From: Pocillopora verrucosa
Lineage: Eukaryota; Cnidaria; Anthozoa; Scleractinia; Pocilloporidae
Length of the DNA: 64,000 nucleotides
Direction of reading: 5' to 3'
NCBI RefSeq assembly: GCF_036669915.1
Contig: NC_089323.1
Coordinates: 11,514,828 to 11,578,827, forward strand
Shown: positions 33,660 to 44,845 of the stretch, in pieces
How positions within the stretch are numbered: position 1 is the first letter of the stretch
Layout: each line of letters starts with the position of its first letter
The notes under the pieces: generated by a model
What the model was told of the DNA's origin: nothing
Seen by the model: only the letters and a program-made list of their open reading frames with translations
The model's database searches: none
Program-made: the position numbers and the translations under genes

Positions 33660-34380
33660 ACAAATGGAGGAGCCTTGACTGTGCTCTGTTCTGTTGTGAA
33701 GCACGTAGGAAGCGGTTAGAGCACGAAAGAAGTGTAGGGAGAAACACTTCTTGACTGCTCTATCCGCTTCCTAAGTGCTTTATAACAGAATAGAGCACAG
33801 TCAAGGCTTCTCTATTTGTTTTATAGTCATCCGTTAAATTACCCACGCATTACTTTCAATTTTCCAGAAAAACTTTTATCCCAAAGCCAACAACAGTGTC
33901 GTCAGCTCTATAATCTCATAAAGCACACTACAATAAACCAATCAAAATCCTTTTTGTAGTAGTTCAAATAATCTGATTGGCTGAACAAGACTAAAGCTGT
34001 CAAAAATGTCAAACCATCAAAGTTCAAAATCCATCAAAGTTCACATTTTGCAATTGCTTTCAAACTTGAATAGTTTGGCAGGTCGAATCTAACACTTTTG
34101 CCTGACGTTTTTTAATAAAGAACGTGCAGGTGAAATGTTCAGTGAAATCCGGCCGAATTGTGGCGTACAAAAACGCGCAAGTTTTTTCGCTTGACAAATA
34201 GAAAACAAACTGCTCAAAGCGAGTTTTTACGAAAGAGCGGCAGCCAAATTCACCGGAACATGACGATTTCTCGAGATTACAAAGCCGTAAAACTCGGTCG
34301 CAGTGACTGATGTGGCCTTCACCACTCAACGCATCGGAAAGGACATCAGAGCAAGCTCTTAGTTGTTCACACGAAGGGCA
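33660..34380. mobile_element. Fragment of the hairpin-ended TTAA element
   Basis: Begins 'CAAATGGAGGAGCCTTGAC' and forms a near-complete hairpin up to about 33822, then matches 6815-7210 of the larger element ('CAGTGAAATCCGGCCGAATT'). The rest of the element and its other end are missing. It lies exactly where the unit blocks change from the distal type to the 3'-flank type. Confidence 0.7.
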
Positions 34381-34984
34381 AAAAATCATCAGCAGCTAAA
34401 GGAATATGGTGACGTGTTAAATTTGATTTTGGAAAAACGACCGATTTCCAAGAGAACTCAATAAAAACCAGTGATGGTAAATTTTGTTTCAAATACTCTC
34501 CTAAAAAATTTGTATTGTAGTTAAAAGCATCTTTTCTATTGTGACCGGCTCGTATGGCAAAAGGGCGAAAACGTCAACTACTTTGAGTAACATTAAACAA
34601 ATAACTTCAATGTTTCTTCTTTGATATTCTTTGAAGTTCATATCATAACACTAAGGAAGCAAACCAAAGGAGTAATATCGAACTGACGTCCTGTTTTTTT
34701 CTACACCGTACGTGCTTATATCAGGAGTCTGTATGATTATAATAAGCTCTATCGCATTCAACAAAGTATCCTGAAGATATGGTTACTGTTTGTTTCGACT
34801 CTTTCCCGTTTTATTGACTCAATTGGGAAATGGAGAATTTAGCAAAAAGCTCGAGTAATGATGTGGTTAACTTTCATATTCAATACTATCTTAGAAAGTG
34901 ACTGATGTCATGTGGAAACCATAAACCATAGAGTCAGCCTGGCTCTAAAATAACAAATAAAATAATGCCTCAATCGAGGCAGAT
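34381..34984. repeat. Receptor-unit 3' flank (unit 6)
   Basis: Matches 1000-1433 and 10390-10990. It carries an intact, uninterrupted version of the site where the LINE sits in unit 1 (34803-34822). Confidence 0.7.
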
Positions 34985-35906
34985 CTAACTCCATGGACAA
35001 CAAAGTTTTTGTCTGATTGTCAGCTTCACTGCTTGTCTCACTTCATAAATCTTCCAGCAGTAAAGAAACGGGTTTAACGTCGAGTTGAAGTAAATTCAAG
35101 TTGCTGCTATTCCTCTGATGAGGCGTAAATGTGATGAAAATGTTTTTTTATTAGCTTTCGCAAACACGATTGCAACTATGCTATGCGGTACATAACAAAC
35201 AACTAATGCCAACCGTATCGCGAAATGTTCAGTGAATTTGGTTGACTCGACTGTAATTGAACTGGAACTTGTACTTGTTCCTGATGATAAATGAGGGTGC
35301 GAAATATCTTTGTGAATGAGACCACTGAGATCAGTAAACAAGATGAATTACAGATATACCCACACCATCGAGTTATGCGGTAATCTAAAATGTAGCATAA
35401 AGCAGCAACAGCAGTTAAACCCAATTGGCAGCTAAAATAATATTTGTGCGCTTCAAAGTGACAGTTTGTTTGTATCTCAGCCCCAACGACAAGGCGATAG
35501 GTCTGTCAATGGTTATGGCCGTCATTGTCCCCAAAGATACGCCACATAATGCATTGCCGGTCATGTAGGCGGCGTCCCTTGTGTATCCACAAAGATTCCA
35601 GTGTTCGTTAGCTATGGATATCCAATAAATAGCCTGGAGAGGCTGACTAACGAGACCAACCAACAGATCAGTTGTTGTCAGACAACGATACAAAAGTTTG
35701 GATGGCGGATGGAGGGAAGATTCTTTACGAAGGACAGCAAGGATTAGAAAGTTACCAAGAATTGCAGTGAGAGAGAGGATTACATTTACCACTGCGAGAT
35801 AAATTGATTGCTTTTGTAATCCATCTGCCAAAGATGGGGAACATAACAGTTCTTGATATGTTTCCATTTGTACTCCACCTCCTGTTAAATTATTTCTTGC
35901 CATCAT
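34985..35906 (-). pseudogene. GPCR pseudogene 6: several deletions
   Basis: The first 155 or so codons are open with normal landmarks (NLT, G51-N52, D80, C106, although DRL is DRP). The frame is then lost after 'AANWV' near 35424. About 36 bases are missing at about 35215, where intact copies have 'GTATC' on both sides, so the loss looks like a slip between direct repeats. The helix 6-7 region is readable only in pieces. The C-terminal stop position is still recognisable. Confidence 0.9.
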
Positions 35907-37131
35907 ACTTCTGTGTTCCTTATTCCTTTAGGGTTACCTGTGATTGCAACGAGAGATAGTTTAGTGTAACAGCAGCCGCCCAGAAATGATTATACAAAAA
36001 CAAATAGGCATTTTTTATAGCACGACAACTGCTCCCATGAACCTTGGATTAACCTTCATTTTAAGGGTTGATAATTAAGCTTTAATACAACTTCTATAAA
36101 GTTGAGAAGAATCATTGTCAACTACAGCAATCTAGAAAAACAAAGTACTCGCCAGAGATTTCAAATGGTCTAGAAAATAATTGTTGCTCGTGGCAATCCC
36201 CAAGTACATTTAAGTATTCAAAATTAATGTTTGGTCACAGATGCCAACATTTATATGGTGACGATAGGTTTTTTTCACACCAACTGGACCTGTTATTTCT
36301 GCGGGGAACGCGACAATAACGGGGAAAAAATAGCTCGGTAGAGACCACTTGCTGAAGGAACGGAAACTCATCACGGTTTCCTGGTACGCAGAGACCTGCT
36401 TCAAGCAAACTTGCGACGGACTTCAAGAATCAGGCACCGTTTGTTTCTACAAGAACTTTATTTTAGTTCATGCCGACAACCGACATGCCTTCTTGCATAC
36501 TCATCTTAAAAATATGTATCTTAACAAGTAAAAGTGAGAAGTCAATTATATTTAATGATTATTTATCCTATGTTGGTGTTAAGTTTGAACAAGTGGCAAC
36601 GAGAAAAATCAATTTTATGAAAAGAACTAATTTACATAAGTTCAGCTGCAACTTCCTTGAGAAGTTGTCAGAAAAGGTCGCTACGAGGACTGTTTACTTA
36701 ACAATGTCTACTAAGAATAAGATCACAAAAGGACTGATTTTCAGGTGCACAAAGGCGGCGAAGACAAAGCAGTATGTACAAGTTAGTAGTTAAAAGAACT
36801 TACTGTTGGCTTTAATCTTTTTTACAACATTACAATAAAGAAACTGGAATGAATTGAGAACGGCTACAATATTGAAAAAGTAATAAATATACTGCAAACA
36901 AACACACGGAAAATCACTAAATACTCCCGTAACGTTCCTCTCACCTTAAATGGAGACTTCCAGATATCTTAGGGGTCAAAATGACGAATGAACTTGGTAT
37001 TCTCATCATAGATAAAGTATTGTCTTCTTAAGTTAAAAAAATATTTTTCTTTTGCTTTTGCACTTAAGACGTATTTCTTACTTCGCGTAACCTTCTATTT
37101 ACCGAGGAGTTTTCAACATAATTCTTGGAGG
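35907..37131. repeat. Receptor-unit 5' flank and 0.9-kb block (unit 6)
   Basis: The 5' flank gives way to the block also seen at 25096-26003. From about 36930 to 37131 the sequence has no counterpart in the window. The 107-codon frame at 36470-36793 is not kept in the sister block, so I do not call it. Confidence 0.6.
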
Positions 37132-37702
37132 AATTTTAAAATAAGATTTTAGCAATCTTCTTGATCCTGTATTACTTTCTGGTCAACAATTAAGTGGTTG
37201 CAAAAGACGGTCAGGCGTCTGAAGATAAATACTATTCTTGGATGAAACTTAGGTATTACCATTCCTGGAGGTGCTTCTTGATGCCGATCAAATCCCTTGT
37301 TAGATTCCATTCTGTAATCAATTTTGGCTGGAGTATCAGAAAGATCACATTGGTGCCAAACCTCCTTTTGTGACATCTGTGCGAAGGAAGGAAGTGGTTT
37401 TTGGATAACAGACCTGAAGTTACCATTTGCTTCGTTGTGAATTGTTGCAGACTGGGACACAGCAAGGAGCACTAATATCAACAAAGACTGGCTTAGTGCA
37501 ACTTTTTGTTCTTTGGATAACCGAAAGAAAAATTTTCTGCAGTAGGCTTTAAAGAAGCTTTACAAGTAGAGTCGTTTCTGGCTGCTTTGAAATTATTTTC
37601 TTGAGGTGTAAACGTTCCTATTAAAGGCACTGAAGCTGAACCTGCTTCTTTCTGTTGATTTACTGATTCTTTTAAAGTAATGGTGTTGTTATCGAGGTTA
37701 AT

Positions 37703-38114
37703 CATGGCTCTGTTTACTTAGAGGAAATCGCGACCAAGGATGGCATCATAGGCAAGGTTGTGCACTACTTGGAATTCACGAGGGAACTGAATATTCTTAA
37801 GGTATGAAGGCAGGGTATACGAAATTTTTCTTAGTTGTAGTAGCAGTCTGAACTACGGAATAGGGAGCACCACCAAAATTTTCTCTTAGAACTTCTTCTT
37901 TAATGGCTGAAACGCGTGCACCAGTATCCACCATTAGATGAACAGGGTTTCCTTCTATTTCACCTACAATGGTTAGGTTGCTAGGGTATGTGTCTGCTTC
38001 ATTTACTAGGGGTAGCAGGACACTTAACTGATTTGACATTCGTAACTTTCTTGACTTCTGGTTTGAATTTCTCGGCGTGACTCTAGCCTGGTCACTAGTG
38101 CATGTCGGCTTCAT
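37703..38114 (-). pseudogene. Retroviral-type aspartic protease region, copy 1
   Basis: The catalytic triad is present as 'HLMVDTGARVSAIKEEVL' (about 37905-37960). After a frame change the characteristic end of the fold, 'AYDAILGRDFL', is readable near 37728-37760 and runs into a stop. Such proteases cut the gag polyprotein. The broken frame makes it inactive as it stands. The sequence just past 37703 is the intact version of the site interrupted by the LINE in copy 2. Confidence 0.75.
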
Positions 38115-39342
38115 CTTCTGTAGTAAATAAGGGTTGGTTGCGGCGTTTTTCTGACTCTTGAATTGTAATGCAGTCCTCTCAGCATCCGACTGGTTCTCTT
38201 CGTCGTGGGTGGGAGATCTTTCTGATTAACGGTAAGTTGATTGGGTAACATGATGTAGGACCTTCCTCTCCTTGTGGAAAACTTCATTAGATCGGTTAAA
38301 GTTGCAGTAATACTGAATACGGCCACGGCGTCCACATCTGTAAAATACGGGTTTTAGTCTTGAAACTGTACTTCCTCCATTTATCTTTGGCATCCTGTTT
38401 AGGCTGTATACTCCTAGTGAATCCATCTAGCCTCTTTCCAGGCTCGTCAATTACCTCTTACATGTCAAACATCGTCAAGTCTGCGTCTGGAAATTTGTGA
38501 GGAAAAGGAGCAGGGCTGAATTTGTCACTGTCTTCAAAGCATCTAACATTTTCTACTGGACCCGGTAACTGGTAGCCAAGGAGGCTTTCCTGTAATCTGG
38601 GTAATGTTCCGTCAAATAGGTCTCTTGTGGAATGTTCCTCAATGGCAGACATGTTTGCTCTGGTGTCTACAAGTGACCCTGTGTCTTACCCATTCAACTG
38701 AGCGGTGATCATAACATCACGTTGCAATTCTGGTTCACATCGGGCGGAAGCGTTTAGCTGTGGCAGAGAGGGGCCTTGGGAAGAGTCATCCTTCAACTTG
38801 TTCCCAAAGTTAATGCTGGAAACGGCGTCGGTTTCAATGGCTTTTTCAGCACGGCAAACAGCCCTAGTGAACGGAATAAGTCCATTCGGCTTGCACTTTT
38901 TCTTGCCCTTGGAATTGAATTTCTTTTCTGCCTTGTGTGGTTTAGTCGGGCCCAGTGGACAGGTGGCCAAGTCTGGGTCTGTTTTCGGCACCAGGCTTCT
39001 GTAGGTCATTCTCAGAGTGGTCAGTAGATGTGATTTCAAAGATCTCACCATTCACATAAGCGTCCTCTACCATTTGTTGGGAAACGCTCTAACTTTGTTT
39101 TAAAGCTGACAAAAGCGCGTCTTTTGGCTTGTTTTCCTGTAATTAATCGTTTCTAGCCGTTTCTGGGTAGATTTGTAGCCCGTTTTGGAAGTGTTGGTAA
39201 AATTCTTTATCGGCTTGGGTGTCGCTTTCACTGAATTCCACTGAATTTCCAGGAATTCGCGTTGGCCTGTGGAAATATGTGTTGATTTTGTCCAAGCGGA
39301 GCCATTTAACTATTTTCATAATCTTTTCATCATCTATCGCAG

Positions 39343-39905
39343 CTAAGTGAGAGCTTCTTGGATTTTGAGAAGGTAGTTCATTCCTTCGATATGGCTGACT
39401 ATAACCGGAGTGTTGAGGATAATTTCCGCTTTCTTGGCGTCGTGGGTAGTTTGGCTAGTACTGCTCGAAATTCTGATTTGGTTCGCGTGGAGACTTCTGG
39501 TTACAGTTGTGCTGCATATGGCCAAATCTCCCACACGAGTAGCTGTCTTGGCGGTTCTTCGAGGTTGAACAGTGGACGGACTTTCGTTTGGATGGATGCT
39601 GATATCTATGGCCCCTGTTTTCGTTTTATCTGCTTGGCTCTGATTGGAAAATACAGTGAAAACTCGTGGTGGGTCTTTGGAAGGAATTGGTTCAATGTTT
39701 TTACTGGAATCGGTGTCGTGTGTCGTCGGCGGCGAGGAACTTTGATAAAATGGCAACTCAAACAACAAGTCATAATTTTCTTCTTCGAACAAAGAAGTTT
39801 CACCTTTCTAATTACCTTCGTCGTCTTAATTGTGACGTCTAGAAAGACTGACTCCCTTTCTTCACGGACTTCATAAATGGACAAAAGGAAATTTGACGTA
39901 CTCAC
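39343..39905 (-). pseudogene. gag-like region, copy 1
   Basis: A proline- and serine-rich segment with 'PPTTHDTDSSKNIEPIPSKD' is followed by 'IILNTPVIVSHIEGMNYLLK'. In another frame at about 39490-39530 a knuckle-like 'CGRFGHMQHNC' is seen, with its first cysteine position replaced. The upstream basic part is in yet another frame (39606-39905). It is parallel to 62445-62815 and 63063-63789 of copy 2. Confidence 0.6.
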
Positions 39906-40225
39906 GTTACTCGAGCGGCCCGGGCTTTATTTTGCTGGCCCTCAAGGGTTAGATCACACCTCTTGCGTGGAACTGAATTTGTCGTTCTCTTGAACTTTGA
40001 TAACGTCCTGGAAGCTCCAAGAAGTGCCCGGCGCAACCACTATTGTGACATATTGTGTTTTTCGCACGAACTGGACTTTTGCGGGGAACGAAATGCCGAT
40101 AGCATTTCTTTATCGAGCTCAAAACTTACCATCTCTCTTATTCTATTTAAATCGAAATGGCTGATTCTGGCAGTATGCAGGACGCGTCTCATGTGAACTT
40201 CGTAATAGACCTCGCTCACCGTGGA

Positions 40226-40312
40226 GTCTCTGTAGCTCAGTGGAAGAGCATCGGAGCGCGGGATCCGACGGTCTGAGACTCGATTCCTCATGGGGACTCA
40301 GAATTTTTCTTT
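40226..40312 (+). mobile_element. tRNA-derived SINE fragment
   Basis: tRNA-like head with A box 'TAGCTCAGTGG' (40232-40242) and B box 'GACTCGATTCC' (40277-40287), followed by 'CAGAATTTTTCTTTG'. The anticodon loop is eight bases by the best pairing and the 3' side lacks a clean acceptor stem. It is a SINE head rather than a tRNA gene. Confidence 0.7.
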
Positions 40313-40329
40313 GTCCCACGCTCGTGACG

Positions 40330-41440
40330 AGACGAATAACATCTTTCTCTAATATTTGAATAGTATCATAAAAGAAGCTGAGAATGCCTCTTTAAGTTAT
40401 CGATACTAATTAAGAAAAATGCATATCTTAACAAGTAAAAGTGAGAAGTCAATTATAATTAATGTTTATTTATCCGATGTTGGAGTTAAGTTTAAACAAG
40501 CAGCAACCCGAAAAATTATCGTATGAAGAGCACTAATTTACGGACATAACTTCAGCTGGCAACATCCCAGAGGAGTTCCCAGGAAAGGTCGCTACAAGGA
40601 ATGTTTACTTAACAATGTCCCCTAATAATAAGATAACAAAAGGAACGATGTTCAGGTGCATAAAGGCAGCGAGACCAAAGCGATATCTGCAAGTAAGTAG
40701 TTGGAATAATTCACTGTTGGCTTTTATCTTTTTTAAAACATCACAGTAAAGGAAACTTTAATGAATTGAGAACGGCTGAAATATTGAAAAGTAATAAAAA
40801 TGCTCCAAACAATCACACAGAAAAATCACTAAATTTTCCCGTAACAATACCAAGATATTAATGTTCAACTTTGTAGTTAACAAAGCTTTACAGGTTTTTA
40901 CTTTCCGTTTCGCGCCCGACTTAGCTCGAAACGAAAACAGTGGGAGGAGCAGGATATTGCACCATCAAAACATTTTCTGTTTTTGTGACGTTACGAATTC
41001 CCTTCAGTCGCTTCCTGCCCTATACCATGGCATTCGTTATCCAATTTTCCCTTTCAGTTCGAAAAAAAGTAAGCCTATTGGACTTGCTTGGATAGAGACT
41101 TTTAATTACCTTTTAGAGATGCTCACTCGGAAGGTCCTCGCCCAACAAATACTACAATTTGCTTTTGGTTGTGCCTTGCGTTTAAAACGTTCAATAAATG
41201 GAAGCAATTATTTTGGTACTTCACTCTTACTGTCTATCTTTGAGCTTCACAGAATATGAACGGAAGTCTGTTAGTAAACACAGCTACTTATTTGTGTGAT
41301 GAGTTTAATTTAGGAATGACTCTTCATTGCGAGTCAAACGCAAATATATCTAAGTTTCATCCTATTACAATTAATGATAAAGCAAAATAATTATTTGCAG
41401 CCAAAGGAAATAATAATGTGTTACATTAATTTCGGAAAAC
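40330..41440. repeat. Second 0.9-kb-type block and distal unit blocks
   Basis: 40340-40855 repeats the 25096-26003 type block a second time within this unit. 40870-41440 is the distal part with 'TTTCCGTTTCGCGCCCGAC' (40909). The gag-protease insertion therefore lies between two partial copies of the same block. Confidence 0.6.
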
Positions 41441-41447
41441 TTAAGAA

Positions 41448-41530
41448 TTCGCCCATGCTTAGCGTGCGTATATCGAGTTATGGATGCACGCGGGAAGTTT
41501 GGAGAGCACGTAAAATGCAACTCTAGCTTT
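41448..41530. mobile_element. Half copy of the palindromic MITE of 29492-29677
   Basis: Matches the left half through 'TATCGAGTTATGGATGCA' and 'GGAGAGCACG', then departs at 'CAACTCTAGCTTTTG'. The second arm is missing. Confidence 0.65.
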
Positions 41531-41593
41531 TGTTATCAGTGCGCGTTATTTGGTTCAACCTTATTTAATTGGTTTTCTTGTAACCCAAAATAG

Positions 41594-41804
41594 GGAAATC
41601 AACGGAGAACGGACAGTAACATCGAGGACAAGCTCTACTCAGAAGTTCTCCAGATACAAACAGGCTGGCGGAGGAGCTTTTATTCCTGTGACGCTCTTGG
41701 TGGAAGGACCACAGCGTTACAAAGAATTTGTGCTAGAAAGAATCCGCTTTACTCTTCCAGAATGCGAGAATGTCGAGGACATGCATGTTGAATGTTTGAA
41801 ATAA
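41594..41804 (+). CDS. Candidate terminal exon of an unknown gene
   Basis: A T-rich acceptor ending 'CCCAAAATAG' opens 70 codons containing 'EINGERTVTSRTSSTQKFSR', 'GGGAFIPVTLLVEGPQR' and 'FVLERIRFTLPECENVED', then a stop that overlaps AATAAA (41801-41806). The residue mix looks like a folded protein, and the stop/poly(A) signal arrangement is what a last exon would show. No upstream exon was identified and the family is not recognised. It may be a fragment carried in by the adjacent half MITE. Confidence 0.35.
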
Positions 41805-41819
41805 ACGAATATTTTTAAT

Positions 41820-43299
41820 GGTATCTTACGTCCAGTCCTTATTAGCGAATTTTGTTTCAGCTTACTACCGCATTACAACATGGCCGCCACAAAAAAAAAA
41901 TCAGCTTCTTCTTGTTTCCAGCACCTCTCGGCCAAATTTGCTTTGTTTTGGTTTTGATCTCACCCAATCACAAAGCTCGAAACCAATATCTAGAGATGGT
42001 TATGGCCCGAACTGTTCAAGAATTTTTAAGCCTCAAGTCCACAACAATACAAGCGTTCGTTTAATATTGAATTCAAGATAAAAGAGCATTTAGTTACTGT
42101 TACAGAAGAAGGAATATGTTTGTTGAATAAAATTGTGCCAGCGAACACCGAAAAATAAACGTTTCACGCAGCAATCCCGCGCGTTAAAAAAGAAGAGTGC
42201 GAAGGGCAATAAACACAGTTGCCTCCATTTGGGGTGAAATTATCCTCATGCATTATCTGTTTTTCGAGGCTCAAAGTTTTGCTCGAGGGTCGCTCTAGAA
42301 AAATTGTTCGCTCCTCGGAACTGATTGTGTCTGCAGACAAATATCCGTATGTATTTTAGCGCCCAATGAAGGTCATGCTTTGTTTATTCACCTCCACTTT
42401 GGTGATAGTTGTTGAATATTTGAGCTATGAAGGAGAACGTGTGTCAGGAGGAAGATACTACGCTACAAAACCCTCTTGTGCTTTTATCAGAGGCACATGT
42501 TGGCCTTTTGGACTCACTGATATCAGTTTCTTTCAGATGTCTGGTTGATAAAAACATATTAAGTTCTCTTTTGTTGCGGGTGATGTGTGAAATTAAAAAT
42601 TCTCTTTTGATGAGGACAGTTGTATATTGCAATATTAAAGTATAAAAAAGACAATATATTCTCTACGGCTAGGTGTATCCAATGGAAAGTTAAGATCTAG
42701 CAAAACTCGTTCAACATCATATTTGGCTTCAACTTTGTTAACGGCGTTTTTATTAAGCCTTGCGCTCTGTTTTAAGAAATACCTGCTTGAAAGTTTCTTA
42801 TGCAAAAAACTTTTACATTTTTCTTGCCAGGAGTTCATGGTTGCGTCTTGCATTTATATTACTAGATAGACGGAAAACGCTACTTCTTGGCAAATGCTAA
42901 TTATGTGACATTTCATTCTCGCTGTTTTCCTCAAATGTCACAGAACATAGCCCGAAGTCTGTTATTAAACATTAATGCGCGGCTAAATTACGTGTTTGTC
43001 TTCACCAGTAAAGTTTAATTTAGAGATGAATTTGCATTAAGAGTGAAACATGCTTAGTTTTATTATTCCACAATAATCGATAAAACCCTGTTTTTTTTTG
43101 GCAGCCAATGGAATATGATGATATGTCACATCAGTTAATTTTGGAAAAACTATCGATCTCCAAGAGAACTCAACAAGAATCAGTGATGGCCAATTTTGTT
43201 TCAAATACTCTCTAACAATTTGTGTGTTGTAGTTAAAAGCAACCTCTCATTTGTGAACGGCTCGTATGGCAAAAGGGCAAAGACCGTAAAAAAATTCAA
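41820..43299. repeat. Inter-receptor unit blocks (3' flank of unit 7)
   Basis: After about 180 bases of unique sequence the usual order follows: 'ACAATACAAGCGTTCG' (42043), a diverged 'ATCCGTATGTATTTTAGCGC' (42345), 'AGATGTCTGGTTGAT' (42535), 'GAGTGAAACATGC' (43040). Confidence 0.7.
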
Positions 43300-43507
43300 C
43301 ATTTTTAATGTTACTGAAAAAAAAGCGCGACGTAACAATATCAGTATCTGGGCAACTGCCCACATACCCCTCCCCTAACCCAACATTAACCTTAACATGG
43401 TGTCAATTGACTGTTGTTGAGTTAGGGGAGGGGTAGGTGGGCAGTTTCCCAGATAATGATATTGTTACGTCGTGCTTTTTTTTCAGTAACATTAAAAATG
43501 TTGAATT
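43300..43507. mobile_element. Palindromic MITE (hairpin about 100 bp per arm)
   Basis: Near-perfect hairpin with arms matched through 'GACGTAACAATATCA', 'CTGCCCAC' and 'CCCCTCCCCTAAC'. The flank 'AACATTAAAAATGTTGAA' is itself palindromic and appears uninterrupted near 54683, so the outer few bases of each arm may be host. No coding content. Confidence 0.75.
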
Positions 43508-43903
43508 TGTTTTACCGTCTATAAACTAATAACTTCAATGGCTCTTCTTTAATATTCTTTAAAGTTCACTTTTATCCAGTACTTTCATATTACTAAGAAA
43601 GCAAACCAAGGAAGTAATATCGAACTATTAACGTCCTGTTTGTTTCTATAATGTGCGTGCTTGTATCACGAGTCGTGATATTCATATTAAGCACTGTCGC
43701 ATGCAACAAAGTTTCCTCAAGATATGGTTGCTGTTTGTTTCGACTCTTCACCGTTTTATTTACTCAATTGGAAAAAAAAAGAATTTTATCAAAAGCTCGA
43801 GCAACAATATGGTAAACTTTTATGTTTATTATTATATTACAAACAAGCGTTGTCTTGTCAGCTTTGAAACAACAAATAAAATAATGCCTCAATCGAGGCA
43901 GAT

Positions 43904-44845
43904 CTAACTCCATGGACGGCAAAGCGTTTGTCTAATTGTCTGCTCCACTGCTTGTCTCACTTCATTAATTTTCCAGCAATAAAGAAACGGATTTAACGTC
44001 GAGTTGGAGTAAACTAAAGTTGCTGCTATTCCTCTGATGACACTTAAATGCGATGAAAATGTTTTTGTACTACCCTCCACAATCACGATTTCAACTATAA
44101 TATATGGTGTATAACAAACAACTAATGCTAACTGCACCAACAGTGCACTGTACACCGCTTTTCTGTATCGCGAAATGTTCAGTGAATTTGGTTGACTCGA
44201 CTGTAGCCGAACTTGAACTTGATGATGAATGAGGGTGCGAAATATCTTTGTGTACGAGACCACTGAGATCAGTAAACAAGATGGAATATAGATATACCCA
44301 AACCATAAGGTTATACGGTAATCTAAAATGTAGCATAAAGCAGCCACACCCGATAAAACCGAAACGGCAGCTAAGATAATACTTGTGCGCTTTAAAGTTA
44401 CAGTTTGTTTGTATCTCAGCCCCAACAAAAGGGCAAGAAGTCTGTCCACGCTTATAGACATCATTGTAAACAAAGATACGCAACAAAATGCATAGCTTGT
44501 TACTAAGGTAGCGTCCCTTATGTATCGACAAAGATTCCAGTGTTCATTAGCTATGGATATCCAATAAATAGCAAAGAGAGGCTGGCTAATAAGACCAACC
44601 AAAAGATCAGTTGTTGCCAGACAACGATACAGAAGTTTGGAGGGCGGATGGAGGTAACATTCTTTGCGAAGGGAAACCAGGATTAGCGAATTCCCGAGAA
44701 TTGCAGTAAGAGAGAGGATCACATTTACCACTGCGAGATGATTTGATTGTTTTGGTAATCCACCTACCGAAGAGGGGGAACATAACAGTTCTTGAAAAGT
44801 TTCCATTTGTACTCCACCTCCTGTTAAATTGTTTCTGGCCATCAT
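43904..44845 (-). CDS. Rhodopsin-family (class A) GPCR, intact copy 7
   Basis: The 313-residue single-exon receptor has the same start, NLT (6-8), G51-N52, D80, C106, D134-R135-L136 and 'NPFLY' (285-289) as its paralogs. Helix 6 reads 'CYTPY'. It differs in two ways. Intracellular loop 3 is four residues shorter ('HHQVQVRLQSSQ'). The helix 4 tryptophan at 162, the most conserved residue of that helix in class A receptors, is serine ('AAVSVLSG'). Broken copy 9 shares the serine, and both have 'PSSVGG' in the N-tail, so 7 and 9 form a sub-lineage. The frame is fully open, so the change is tolerated or the copy is newly decaying. Surface receptor; ligand unknown. Confidence 0.95.
   Translation of the reverse strand: MMARNNLTGGGVQMETFQELLCSPSSVGGLPKQSNHLAVVNVILSLTAILGNSLILVSLRKECYLHPPSKLLYRCLATTDLLVGLISQPLFAIYWISIANEHWNLCRYIRDATLVTSYAFCCVSLFTMMSISVDRLLALLLGLRYKQTVTLKRTSIILAAVSVLSGVAALCYILDYRITLWFGYIYIPSCLLISVVSYTKIFRTLIHHQVQVRLQSSQPNSLNISRYRKAVYSALLVQLALVVCYTPYIIVEIVIVEGSTKTFSSHLSVIRGIAATLVYSNSTLNPFLYCWKINEVRQAVEQTIRQTLCRPWS

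Larger units (their letters stand above)
37132..39965 (-). mobile_element. gag-protease retroelement copy 1 (Gypsy/Ty3-like), degraded, no polymerase
   Basis: Read on the minus strand it begins near 39965 with gag-like sequence ('FIKVPRRRRHTTPIPVK', 'SSKNIEPIPSKDPPRV'), followed by two worn zinc-knuckle motifs. A retroviral-type aspartic protease and a short tail follow. The same order, including the same downstream border 'AATTTTAAAATAAG', is found at 57309-64000. No reverse transcriptase or integrase is visible and no long terminal repeats could be recognised. The gag part has several frame changes. The Gypsy assignment rests on the protease and knuckle style only. Confidence 0.7.

Noticed and set aside
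36470..36793. 107-codon plus-strand frame
   Set aside because: The sister blocks at 25500-25830 and 40430-40700 break the frame, so it is accidental.
39358..39876. 172-codon plus-strand frame
   Set aside because: It is the antisense of the gag-like region, whose sense strand has recognisable knuckle and proline-rich sequence repeated in copy 2.
40226..40300. Possible tRNA gene
   Set aside because: Anticodon loop has eight bases by best pairing and the 3' end runs into a SINE-like tail. More likely SINE-derived.
44091..44531. 146-codon minus-strand frame overlapping receptor 7
   Set aside because: It is an out-of-frame reading of the intact receptor; the same shadow appears over other copies.
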